Assembly (NCBI GenBank): GCA_032209605.1
Contig: JASFXZ010000010.1
Location: 11,491,385 to 11,555,384, forward strand
From: Mactromeris polynyma
Lineage: Eukaryota > Mollusca > Bivalvia > Venerida > Mactridae
Reading direction: 5' to 3'
DNA length: 64,000 nucleotides
Positions 59,001-64,000 of the stretch are shown here, piece after piece. Below the pieces are notes generated by a model. It ran no database searches, had not been told where the DNA came from, and saw nothing but the letters and a program-made list of their open reading frames with translations. The stretch's first letter is position 1, and every line of letters starts with the position of its first letter. The translations under genes and the position numbers were made by a program.

Positions 59001-62000
59001 GTCACGCTGGTTTTGGAAAACAGTAACCAAGTCATCACTGAAATAGCGAAACAACATACTGACGTTACCTATCAAACATCTGTACACCTAACGTGAGGTT
59101 TAGTTAGTTAAGTTAGATTGGAGAAATTATTAACAAACATGACAGTTGTTAGTGATGTAATATAATAAGGAACGATATTTAAATATGAACAAATTTTAGG
59201 CAAGATGAGGTATGTTGAGTGTGAAATATTTTACAAGTTTAACGAATTACAGCGAATGACATAGATTACTTCACATGATTTTAGTGATGTTAGACCTAAA
59301 ACAAAATGTCTGTTTCCTGTAACTCGTCTGCCCAAATATTTTCCCGAAACTGCAAATTTTTATAGCTGTATTTTTCTGCAAGTCATATACAGTAAAACCT
59401 CACCTAAAGACCACCTCAATAATAATACCACCTCAAAATTAAGACCACACTTTTCAATTCCATTTACACTGTTTTGCTCTTTATTCAATCTCAATACTAA
59501 GACCACCTCAATAAGAAGACCAGTTTTCAAAGGTCCCAAAGATGGTCTCATTATTCAGGTTTTACTGTATAATGATATACAGTAAGACCGCAATAATCAA
59601 GGCCACTATCGGTTCTAAGGAATGTTGATTTTAGTTCTAACTTGTGAGATTGACCGAGTCTCGAGTTAAAATATGGAATAAACATTAAAATCTGTTCCAT
59701 GAAAATATGGTCCTATCAATGAAGTACTTTCAATGAAGTAGTCTGTAAGTGAGATTTTAGTGTACTGTCCCTACATACAGTTAAACCTGTCTGTAAAGAC
59801 CACCCATGGGAACAGCAAAATGTGGTCTTTGTTTACAGATGGTCTCTATTAACAGATTAAATATCATTGAAAATGGTCTGATGGGAGATAAAATTGGTGG
59901 TCTTTGCAGACAGGTTTTGCAATAGTGGTCTTTGTTGGCAGGTGGTCTTTAACCAAGTTTGACTGTACATGTATGAAATGTATTTATACGAAAAATAAAA
60001 AAATCCCGACCTACCAATCCGATATTGTTTCAGCATGTTACAGGAGACGGGTATTTTTATTTTAGGTCATAAGGAATAATGTAATTACATATGTACATTA
60101 TATTTCCGTAGTTTCCAATTAAACATTTATTTTACGCAGTTAAGATAATTCAACATCAAAAGAATTTAATCAAGAATTATGCATGAGCTATGTTCATACA
60201 AATAACACACGATTTATCCTACAAATTATACAGACAACTTTACATCAAAATTTGAAAAAAAAAAAAATGTAACCACTTTCGAGAAAATTAAACTAAATAA
60301 GAAAAGTGCAGAAACTAAAGTCGAAAACAGTGCAACGGTGAATCAATGTATAAACATCATGCATATGTCTTATATTGGCAGCAGTTTTCACTGTCTTCAT
60401 AATCAGCAAAAACGTAAGAACTGACATATTTAAACAAGGCCGAGACTATGCACTGGAGGCCAACGCTTACCTGATTTCTGGTCTAATTTTAGGGTACGGC
60501 TTAGAAATATTTCTTACAAATTAACAGTTAATTTTGTATAGGATAGGGACATTCAAACACAACATCAATTAAGTAGAATAATTTAATATTTTATGTACAA
60601 GTCATACGGAGTGATATGTTGATACTGACCAAAGAATTATGCAGATCACATAAACATGACAGATAGTTTTAAAAAATAACACCTAAATAAAAATGAAATC
60701 TTAACACTCAAACTCTATACATATATAACTTAAATAATAGATCTACACACATAGAACAGTATTACACTATACAGTCATTCTACTGGTATATATTACCTAT
60801 GTGGTACAGATACACAGGTAATATGACATTTGCTATGATGATGACTCGATCCAGCGCATGCTCCTTTCATCGCAAGTTGCTTGTATGTGCAGCTTGCAAC
60901 ATAAAATGTTTAGCAACATTAAGAAATGAAGGGACATATAAAGTCATTAATTCTGTGTCGCTAGCTGCAAAACACTGAAGTCCTTATTCACATATCATCT
61001 TCTCATCAAACAAACAGTGCTTGTCCACCCTCTTCCAAACTCAAATTACTGCTTTGTAGGAGGTCGACACTAGCCACTTATGTAAGAGAGCAACACTCGT
61101 AGCATACAAGGGTGAACATATTTCCATATGTCCCCCACATACCTAACAAGGATTTTTTCCATATGTCCCCTTACAGGATTTTTTCCATATGTCCCCCATA
61201 TACCTTACAGGATTTTTTCATTTGTCCCCCATATACCTGACAGGGTTTTTTACATATGTCCCCCATATACCTTATAGGTTTTTTTCCATATGTCCCCCAT
61301 ATACCTTACAAGCATTTGTCATATCCCTTACAGAGTTTTTTCCATATGTCCCCCATATACCTTACAGGAATTTTTCCATATGTCTCCAACATACCTAACA
61401 GGGATTTTTCATATGTCCCCCATATACCTAACAGGGATTTTTCATATTTCCTCACATACCTTACAGGGATTTTTTCCATATGTCCCCCATATACGTTACA
61501 ATAATTTTTCCATATGTCCCCCATATACCTTACAGAATTTTTTCATTTGTCCCCCATATTACTGACAGTTTTTTTTTACATATTTCCCCCATATACCTTA
61601 TAGTTTTTTTTTTCCATATGTCCCCCATATACCTTACAGGAATTTTTCCATATGTCCCCAACATACCTAACAGGGATTTTTCATATGTCCTCACATACAT
61701 AACAGGGATTTTTCATATGTCCCCCATATACCTAACAGGGATTTTTCATATGTCCTCACATACCTTACAGGGATTTTTTCCATATGTCCCCCATATACCT
61801 TACAATATTTTTTCCATATGTCCCCCATATACCTTACAGGAATTTTTCAATATGTTCCCCATATACCTTACAGAAATTTTTCTATATGTCCCCAATATAC
61901 CTTACAAGAATTTTTCCATATGTCCCCCATATATCTTACAGGATTGTTTGCATATGTCCCCATATACCTTACAGGAATTTTTCCATATGTCCCCAATATA

Positions 62001-63973
62001 CCTTACAAGAATTTTTCCATATGTCCCCCATATACCTTTCAGGATTTTTTCTGTATGACTCCCAAATACCTAACAGGGATTTTTTTATGCCATCTAAACA
62101 CTACTTTCCTGAATTGTAACAAGTACAAATGAGCGCTGCTATGGGATTTACAACCTCTTCTGTAAGTGAAGTCAACATGTGATGTCACTATTTGCAAGCA
62201 GGAAATTATATTTACTCCATATGGACACTTCGTTTACATTTTGCCATATGGGACAAATATTGTTTACTGTCAGTACTTGGTGATGTCTCATTTGACGTTT
62301 TCTGGAAATGACGTCACTTAAAGAAGAGGTTGGAAATCGTACAGCGGTGCTCAAATGTACTTCCCTTGTTTCTATCTCGTACTATGTTAGGTGGAAAATA
62401 CTGAAAAGCATTTTGTCAGCAACATAACGACCGAGTTACAGACCCAAATTACTGATGTTTGATCCTGTCCTATTATCGTAACAGCAAATATACAAATGTT
62501 ATATGGGTGCGAAAGTTTGATAATTATAAACATAATGCTATCATGATAAGGGCTCCTGCGAGATTGTAACTTTTACGTACTCCTTTGCACTCAAACTTCA
62601 CACCTGTGAGTCAAAGTATGGAGATTTAAGTAGATTACCATGTAAACTGAGTACTGAGTATTCATTATGAGCATTTTTCTTTGAGATTTGGGTGAAAATC
62701 TTAGATTTGAATGCAAGTAATCATGCATGAGATTCCAAAATTTCAAAATCAGCCGAAAAGGGGTCAAGGGGGCTGCTGAAGGTCCTGGTTTTTAAGCATC
62801 TAAGATGGCTAAAATTGTCTCAAAAAAGGCCCTTGCGAGTGTCATATCCCAAGAAAATTCTAATGCCCGAAGTGATTGATTCAATTGTTATCTAAAATCT
62901 CAAAGAAAGTGGATCATGAAGAAATCTCAGCACTCAGCAAGCATTGTATTTCACATCACACACTCAAAAGCTTCATCTTCAGCCTCAACAGAGAATTATG
63001 AGAAATGAGTGCAGAGCAGTAACAATTATAATCCAAGGCCCATTAATTCAAAAGTGGAACTATACATGCTGATTAATGAATGGTAGCAATAATTATATAA
63101 TATTATAATATTAGATTCTATATGGAGATAAAAGCAATTAATTGAGCGCTGCTGTACGGTTTCCAACCCCTTCTTTAAGTGACGTCACCATGTACTGACA
63201 GTAAGCAATATTAGCCCCGTATGGCAATATGAAAACAAAGTGACCATATGGAGTAAATATTGTTTCCTGCTTGCAAATAGTTACATCATATGTTGCGTTT
63301 TCTTGAAATGATGTCGCTTACAGAAGAGGTAGTAAATCCCATAGCAGCGCTCCATATTTTTCTTCTTTGAAAATATACAATGTAGTCATAGATCTCAACA
63401 CATACTGTATAAATGGTAAAGTTTGCGACATGGAAATATTAGCCAATTTGGCAAAATATCAGCCATTCAAATTTTTCTCATTCATAGAAACTAGTAAACA
63501 GCAACAACTCTCATTCTGGAATTCGCAAACATTTCTACTCCCTAAGTGTCTGAAATCACTGATTCCAGAACTTTTTGACTCTTTGATGAAAATATGGACT
63601 TACACAGTATACTATAGCTTACAGTCCATCAGATCACAATGAATGCAATACTGCACATTTTGTGAATGAAGATGTGTTTTTCCATCGAAATTAAATTCAT
63701 CTAAGCAAGTTTAACAGACAGACTACATCTTTAGCAAAAAGGTTGGTTCACCCTAGCCTTGTGAAACAAGTTTGCTAAAAACAATGAATTCATTAAAGAA
63801 GAAACATTAAAGTTGGAAAGGACACAAGGAAAGCTTGGCGAGTTCTTAGGTCATTTAAACTAATTATTAGTAATAATAATAACAAATAAATGCCGACAAT
63901 ATAAAATCATGGCCAAGAATTATGACCATTACTCACCGCTTTGCAATCAAACACTCAAGCCAAGATCTAACCA
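43976..63973 (-). CDS. CACNA2D: voltage-gated calcium channel alpha-2/delta subunit, C-terminal part, 5' partial
   Basis: Gene-level entry; exons in transcript order are 63973-63937 (tentative), 60512-60471, 59037-58928, 58150-58025, 57288-57131, 51652-51582, 50846-50771, 49707-49646, 48980-48954, 48204-48179, 47572-47443, 46607-46468, 45947-45874 and 44074-43976. From 60512 they join in phase to 379 residues and TGA. The alpha-2/delta protein is an extracellular, membrane-anchored auxiliary subunit that raises surface expression of CaV1/CaV2 channels (family knowledge). Diagnostic segments: VETTDYVFSAPF, CFLLDDGAFLIATNQDKY, IGRFFGRIDPQVM, FLTFNWW, a run of paired Cys (NCSR, DDCAECQ), FRRATSKCYDKHP and a hydrophobic C-terminus. 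These follow human CACNA2D1/3 in order. The signal peptide, VWA and Cache parts lie beyond the right edge. Family certain; paralogue (2D3/2D4-like) tentative. Confidence 0.9.
44153..44845. mobile_element. 693-bp TIR element that carries a dispersed repeat
   Basis: Ends TACCGTATATACTCGGACAT and ATGTCCGAGTATATACAGTA; CATAAGTCGA repeats inside both ends. 44275-44760 is the inverted copy of the 27120/28240 repeat. Inserted in the 3'-most alpha-2/delta intron. Confidence 0.85.
44978..45848. mobile_element. TIR element with an internal 53-bp array
   Basis: Ends CAGGGCTCTAGAAAT and TTTTTCTAGAGCCCTG. The 45012-45595 array fills most of it; CCGGACTAGTC, GACAAGTCTC and CGGGACAAGTG are related internal motifs. 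hAT-like CAGGG termini, but no clear 8-bp target duplication. Confidence 0.7.
45012..45595. repeat. 53-bp minisatellite, about 11 copies
   Basis: Unit GGACTAGTCTAATGCTGAAT, then TGGACAACCAACAGTTAAGT and TGACGTTAGTCCC. Copies differ at one to three bases. Confidence 0.95.
45874..45947 (-). CDS. CACNA2D: alpha-2/delta exon: FRRATSKCYDKHP
   Basis: Acceptor TTGTAG, donor GTAAGA. Encodes EKHFCSLKPRFRRATSKCYD then KHPK. Matches KIRRRPESCHGFHPEE of human 2D3. A 0.87-kb inverted-repeat element with an internal array begins about 25 bp beyond the donor. Confidence 0.93.
46468..46607 (-). CDS. CACNA2D: alpha-2/delta exon: TNLLLVVAD segment
   Basis: Acceptor TATACAG, donor GTATAT. Encodes EFMAHRLPRTNLLLVVADAE then EDDCAECQKQVEP and an acidic stretch. 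Corresponds to the TNL-x-x-VVV strand of delta. Confidence 0.93.
46974..47408. repeat. 29-bp minisatellite, 15 copies
   Basis: Unit TGACTGACACATCATACTAT plus ACAAAATCA. Essentially no variation except the last unit, so very recent. Lies 34 bp beyond an alpha-2/delta donor. Confidence 0.97.
47443..47572 (-). CDS. CACNA2D: alpha-2/delta exon: Cys-rich delta segment
   Basis: Acceptor TTAACAG, donor GTTGGT. Encodes DEEFFNMDKTRDCMKKNAQF, YYTDLRYVEGQIDCEIKN and RNCS. Matches CITEQTQYFF/LDCGNCSR of human 2D1. The 29-bp array starts 34 bp beyond the donor. Confidence 0.93.
48179..48204 (-). CDS. CACNA2D: alpha-2/delta 26-nt microexon
   Basis: 26 nt between ATTTCAG and GTATGT. Encodes LLHPAPVY plus split codons; joins as S-LLHPAPVY-A. 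Confidence 0.85.
48954..48980 (-). CDS. CACNA2D: alpha-2/delta 27-nt microexon
   Basis: 27 nt between TTTTTCAG and GTATGT. Encodes TFTNLNVY plus split codons; joins the flanking exons in phase (W-TFTNLNVY-S). Confidence 0.85.
49443..49519. mobile_element. 77-bp hairpin MITE, copy 6
   Basis: Flanked by TA on both sides (ATATCGAGGG and CCCTCGATAT). Right arm GTCTTGCACTGAACCCTCGA; left arm diverged (GTTCAGCCAGGACTATCC). Confidence 0.9.
49646..49707 (-). CDS. CACNA2D: alpha-2/delta exon: FLTFNWW segment
   Basis: 62 nt between TTTCAG and GTAATG. Encodes PLVTLFYEFLTFNWWTSVVT. Corresponds to LVLFLVEFNLCSWWH of human 2D3. Confidence 0.9.
50415..50727. mobile_element. cluster of CAGTAAAACCTC-type elements
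   Basis: A partial copy (50415-50480), a 92-bp copy with ACTGTAAAACCTCACAT and GAGGTTTTACTGTA ends (50487-50578), and a right half ending TGAGGTTTTACTGTA at 50726. Confidence 0.7.
50771..50846 (-). CDS. CACNA2D: alpha-2/delta exon: YDFIGTC segment
   Basis: Acceptor TTTTCAG, donor GTAAGT. Encodes LEHYDFIGTCQISKSDLTS and ends AANIN. Matches the YDYQ-x-x-C segment of the family. Confidence 0.9.
50925..51170. mobile_element. GGGCC-ended MITE, second copy
   Basis: CATTTTAAGACTGAAACTCA and TGAGTTTCAGTCTTAAAATG arms, with AAGGGGCC and AAAGTCCC at the borders. Related to 26808-27012. Confidence 0.7.
51582..51652 (-). CDS. CACNA2D: alpha-2/delta exon: IGRFFG segment
   Basis: Acceptor TTTCAG, donor GTGAGC. 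Encodes IGRFFGRIDPQVMYKLFN then LSMYK, nearly identical in layout to human IGRFFGEIDPSLMRHLVN. The 5.5-kb intron before it contains the tandem duplication with two 47-bp arrays. Confidence 0.94.
51690..51870 (-). mobile_element. SINE a, with (AAAC)n tail
   Basis: Minus strand: body ending GGAAACGGCGTTAAACCCC then an AAAC repeat tail. CCGGCCACCGTATATAACTG and CTGAAATATCG resemble the conserved SINE domain known from bivalves (from memory). 5' end differs from SINE b. Confidence 0.7.
52191..53614. repeat. 47-bp minisatellite, about 30 copies (duplication copy 1)
   Basis: Unit GGGGTAGGTTTTGAACTCAG then AGGCATATGGTTACAATAGT and TCTCTAA. Two variant sites (GAACTC/GGACTC; GGTTAC/GGATAC) mark the units. 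Confidence 0.97.
53845..54015 (-). repeat. dispersed repeat, intron copy 1
   Basis: Reverse complement of the 22845-23010 sequence (GTTGCTACAGGGAACGCC, ACACAGACCTTCGGGAAA). Overlaps the 90-codon ORF. Confidence 0.85.
54398..54580 (-). mobile_element. chimeric SINE at the duplication junction
   Basis: Left part has SINE b variants (TTTCTCAACG, CAGCGGCCGATT, ATTCTAACC); right part has SINE a variants (AAAATCAACATT, GGGTATCTTTGTATC). Confidence 0.85.
54888..56070. repeat. 47-bp minisatellite, about 25 copies (duplication copy 2)
   Basis: Same unit and same order of variants at both ends as in copy 1, with five fewer units. Confidence 0.97.
56302..56472 (-). repeat. dispersed repeat, intron copy 2
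   Basis: Identical to 53845-54015 as part of the tandem duplication. Confidence 0.85.
56845..57110 (-). mobile_element. SINE b, full length with tRNA-like head
   Basis: Minus strand from about 57108: GTCCAGTGGTTAGTGCGCTG (A box), GGACTTGTAACCC, perfect B box GGTTCGATTCC, then the same body as SINE a. The head ends about 20 bp short of the exon at 57131. Confidence 0.82.
57131..57288 (-). CDS. CACNA2D: alpha-2/delta exon: LLDDGAFLIATNQ segment
   Basis: Acceptor ATTAG, donor GTAAGT. Encodes AVFSHEYMRKKMEDASS through NCSDQSVACFLLDDGAFLIA and TNQDKYNTS. This is one of the clearest family signatures (human [20 protein letters not shown]). A 240-bp inverted-repeat element begins about 50 bp upstream. 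Confidence 0.94.
57337..57580. mobile_element. GAGCGCCGCTG-ended MITE, copy 1
   Basis: Ends GATCGCCGCTGTACGATTTC and ATCCTACAGCGGCGCTC; TTCCAACCTCT and AGAGGTTGGAAAT continue the repeats. Interior GACCATATGGAGTAAATATT is shared with copies at 62130 and 63143. Confidence 0.88.
58025..58150 (-). CDS. CACNA2D: alpha-2/delta exon
   Basis: 126 nt between TTGTAG and GTATGT. Encodes SVDLQEENFTAGHVMAVRSV and ends GGENPNYRAAG. It corresponds to the segment [20 protein letters not shown] of human 2D1; conservation is weak, and assignment rests on phase and position. Confidence 0.84.
58313..58580. repeat. 39-bp minisatellite, about seven copies
   Basis: Unit TAGATAGTTCCCACATCTAC then AATGTTTACCTCCCTTGTA. 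39 is a multiple of three, so a 109-codon minus ORF with a 13-residue repeat results; no sign it is coding. Confidence 0.95.
58648..58839. mobile_element. CAGTCAAACCTGT-type TIR element, copy 1
   Basis: Ends TACAGTCAAACCTGTCAG and ACAGGTTTGACTGTA, interior AAGACCACCCATGGGAACAG. TA at both borders. Confidence 0.85.
58928..59037 (-). CDS. CACNA2D: alpha-2/delta exon: YVFSAPF segment
   Basis: Acceptor ATTTCAG, donor GTATTG. Encodes DDLVTVFQNQRDPWNATYF then KRAVETTDYVFSAPFLS, matching the family motif (YKRSLDNDNYVFTAPYF in human 2D1). It has one N-glycosylation sequon (NAT). Confidence 0.9.
59388..59569. mobile_element. CAGTAAAACCTC-type element
   Basis: Ends TACAGTAAAACCTCACCTAA and CAGGTTTTACTGTA; a complete, little-diverged copy. 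Confidence 0.85.
59578..59764. mobile_element. CAGTAAAACCTC-type element, diverged
   Basis: Ends TACAGTAAGACCGCAATAA and GAGATTTTAGTGTA; lies 8 bp after the previous copy. Confidence 0.65.
59776..59967. mobile_element. CAGTCAAACCTGT-type TIR element, copy 2
   Basis: Ends TACAGTTAAACCTGTCTG and CAAGTTTGACTGTA; interior same as 58648. Confidence 0.85.
60471..60512 (-). CDS. CACNA2D: alpha-2/delta exon, 42 nt
   Basis: Acceptor TTGTAAG, donor GTAAGC. Encodes NISKPYPKIRPEI and joins the next exon as I-S-DDLVTVF. YPK aligns with TRVYPK of vertebrate alpha-2/delta. Short, but phase-consistent on the downstream side. Confidence 0.68.
60540..61110. other. no gene seen (alpha-2/delta intron)
   Basis: AT-rich DNA between the 60512 exon and the 34-bp array. 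No exon recognised. Confidence 0.5.
61120..62090. repeat. 34-bp minisatellite, about 29 copies
   Basis: Unit CCATATGTCCCCCATATACC then TTACAGGAATTTTT. Copies are quite diverged. As 34 is not a multiple of three, several overlapping plus ORFs (up to 192 codons) with rotating 34-residue repeats appear; not genes. Confidence 0.93.
62130..62354. mobile_element. GAGCGCTGCTG-ended MITE, copy 2
   Basis: Ends GAGCGCTGCTATGGGATTTA and AAATCGTACAGCGGTGCTC; interior TTTACTCCATATGG and ACAAATATTGTTTACTGTCA. Confidence 0.88.
63143..63353. mobile_element. GAGCGCTGCTG-ended MITE, copy 3
   Basis: Ends GAGCGCTGCTGTACGGTTTC and AATCCCATAGCAGCGCTC; interior same orientation as copy 1. Confidence 0.88.
63355..63930. 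other. no gene seen
   Basis: The 91-codon plus ORF at 63367 has no recognisable similarity and lies inside the intron of the opposite-strand gene. Treated as non-coding. Confidence 0.5.
63937..63973 (-). CDS. CACNA2D: tentative alpha-2/delta exon at right edge
   Basis: Encodes VRSWLECLIAK with a strong GTGAGT donor. Its last two bases join the 60512 exon to give R-NISKPYPK, which parallels VKARFVVTDGGITRVYPK of human alpha-2/delta-1 in spacing. The acceptor (AACTAG) is weak, and the frame stays open to the window edge, so the 5' limit may differ. Confidence 0.4.
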
Positions 63974-64000
63974 CTAGTTTGGATAAGTAGGTCAGATAAA

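Noticed and set aside
61189..62132. Overlapping plus ORFs up to 192 codons (MSPIYLTGIF-type repeats)
   Set aside because: They read the 34-bp minisatellite in three rotating frames; no splice or protein-family support.
62579..62603. Short minus segment VKFECKG after a CACAG acceptor, reminiscent of GVKARFV in alpha-2/delta
   Set aside because: No donor gives a phase compatible with the 60512 exon; the edge exon at 63937 fits better.

Overview
This is eukaryotic, invertebrate nuclear DNA: AT-rich, with short exons between long introns bounded by GT/AG, tRNA-headed SINEs, many short terminal-inverted-repeat elements (MITEs) and a very large load of minisatellites. The SINE body at about 51.7, 54.4 and 56.9 kb resembles the conserved SINE domain I know from bivalve molluscs, so a marine mollusc, probably a bivalve, is my best guess (inference). 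No bacterial, viral or organellar genes were seen.

Two real genes are supported, in convergent orientation. (1) On the + strand, nine exons from 10757 to 31017 encode all but the extreme N-terminus of mRNA-decapping enzyme 1 (DCP1): the rest of the EVH1 domain, a long Ser/Thr/Pro-rich linker and the C-terminal trimerisation segment, ending in TAG. The exons join in frame to 534 residues. The first coding exon (about 50 residues) was not found and may lie left of the window. (2) On the - strand, exons from about 63.97 kb down to 43976 encode the C-terminal part of a voltage-gated calcium channel alpha-2/delta subunit (CACNA2D family, closest by eye to CACNA2D3/4). Thirteen well-supported exons join in frame to 379 residues, from after the Cache region to the hydrophobic C-terminal anchor signal. 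The 5' part lies beyond the right edge. The two genes have no evident functional link.

Layout: 1-1.4 kb, 25-bp satellite; 1.4-10.7 kb, repeats without recognisable exons; 10.7-31 kb, DCP1, whose introns hold arrays of 26-bp (46 copies), 29-bp (50) and 41-bp (50) units; 31-44 kb, the space between the converging 3' ends, repeats only; 44-64 kb, the alpha-2/delta gene, with 53-, 29-, 47-, 39- and 34-bp arrays in its introns and a 2.5-2.7 kb tandem duplication in one of them. At least eight inverted-repeat element families recur, often nested.

Most notable: a ~77-bp near-perfect hairpin family (six copies) with compensatory arm changes; a tandem duplication whose junction SINE is a chimera of the two flanking SINEs; a 41-bp minisatellite in which each unit looks like a complete 3' splice site, ending 34 bp before a real exon; and an inverted-repeat element carrying a tRNA-like core. 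Long ORFs in the minisatellites are artefacts of unit length and composition.
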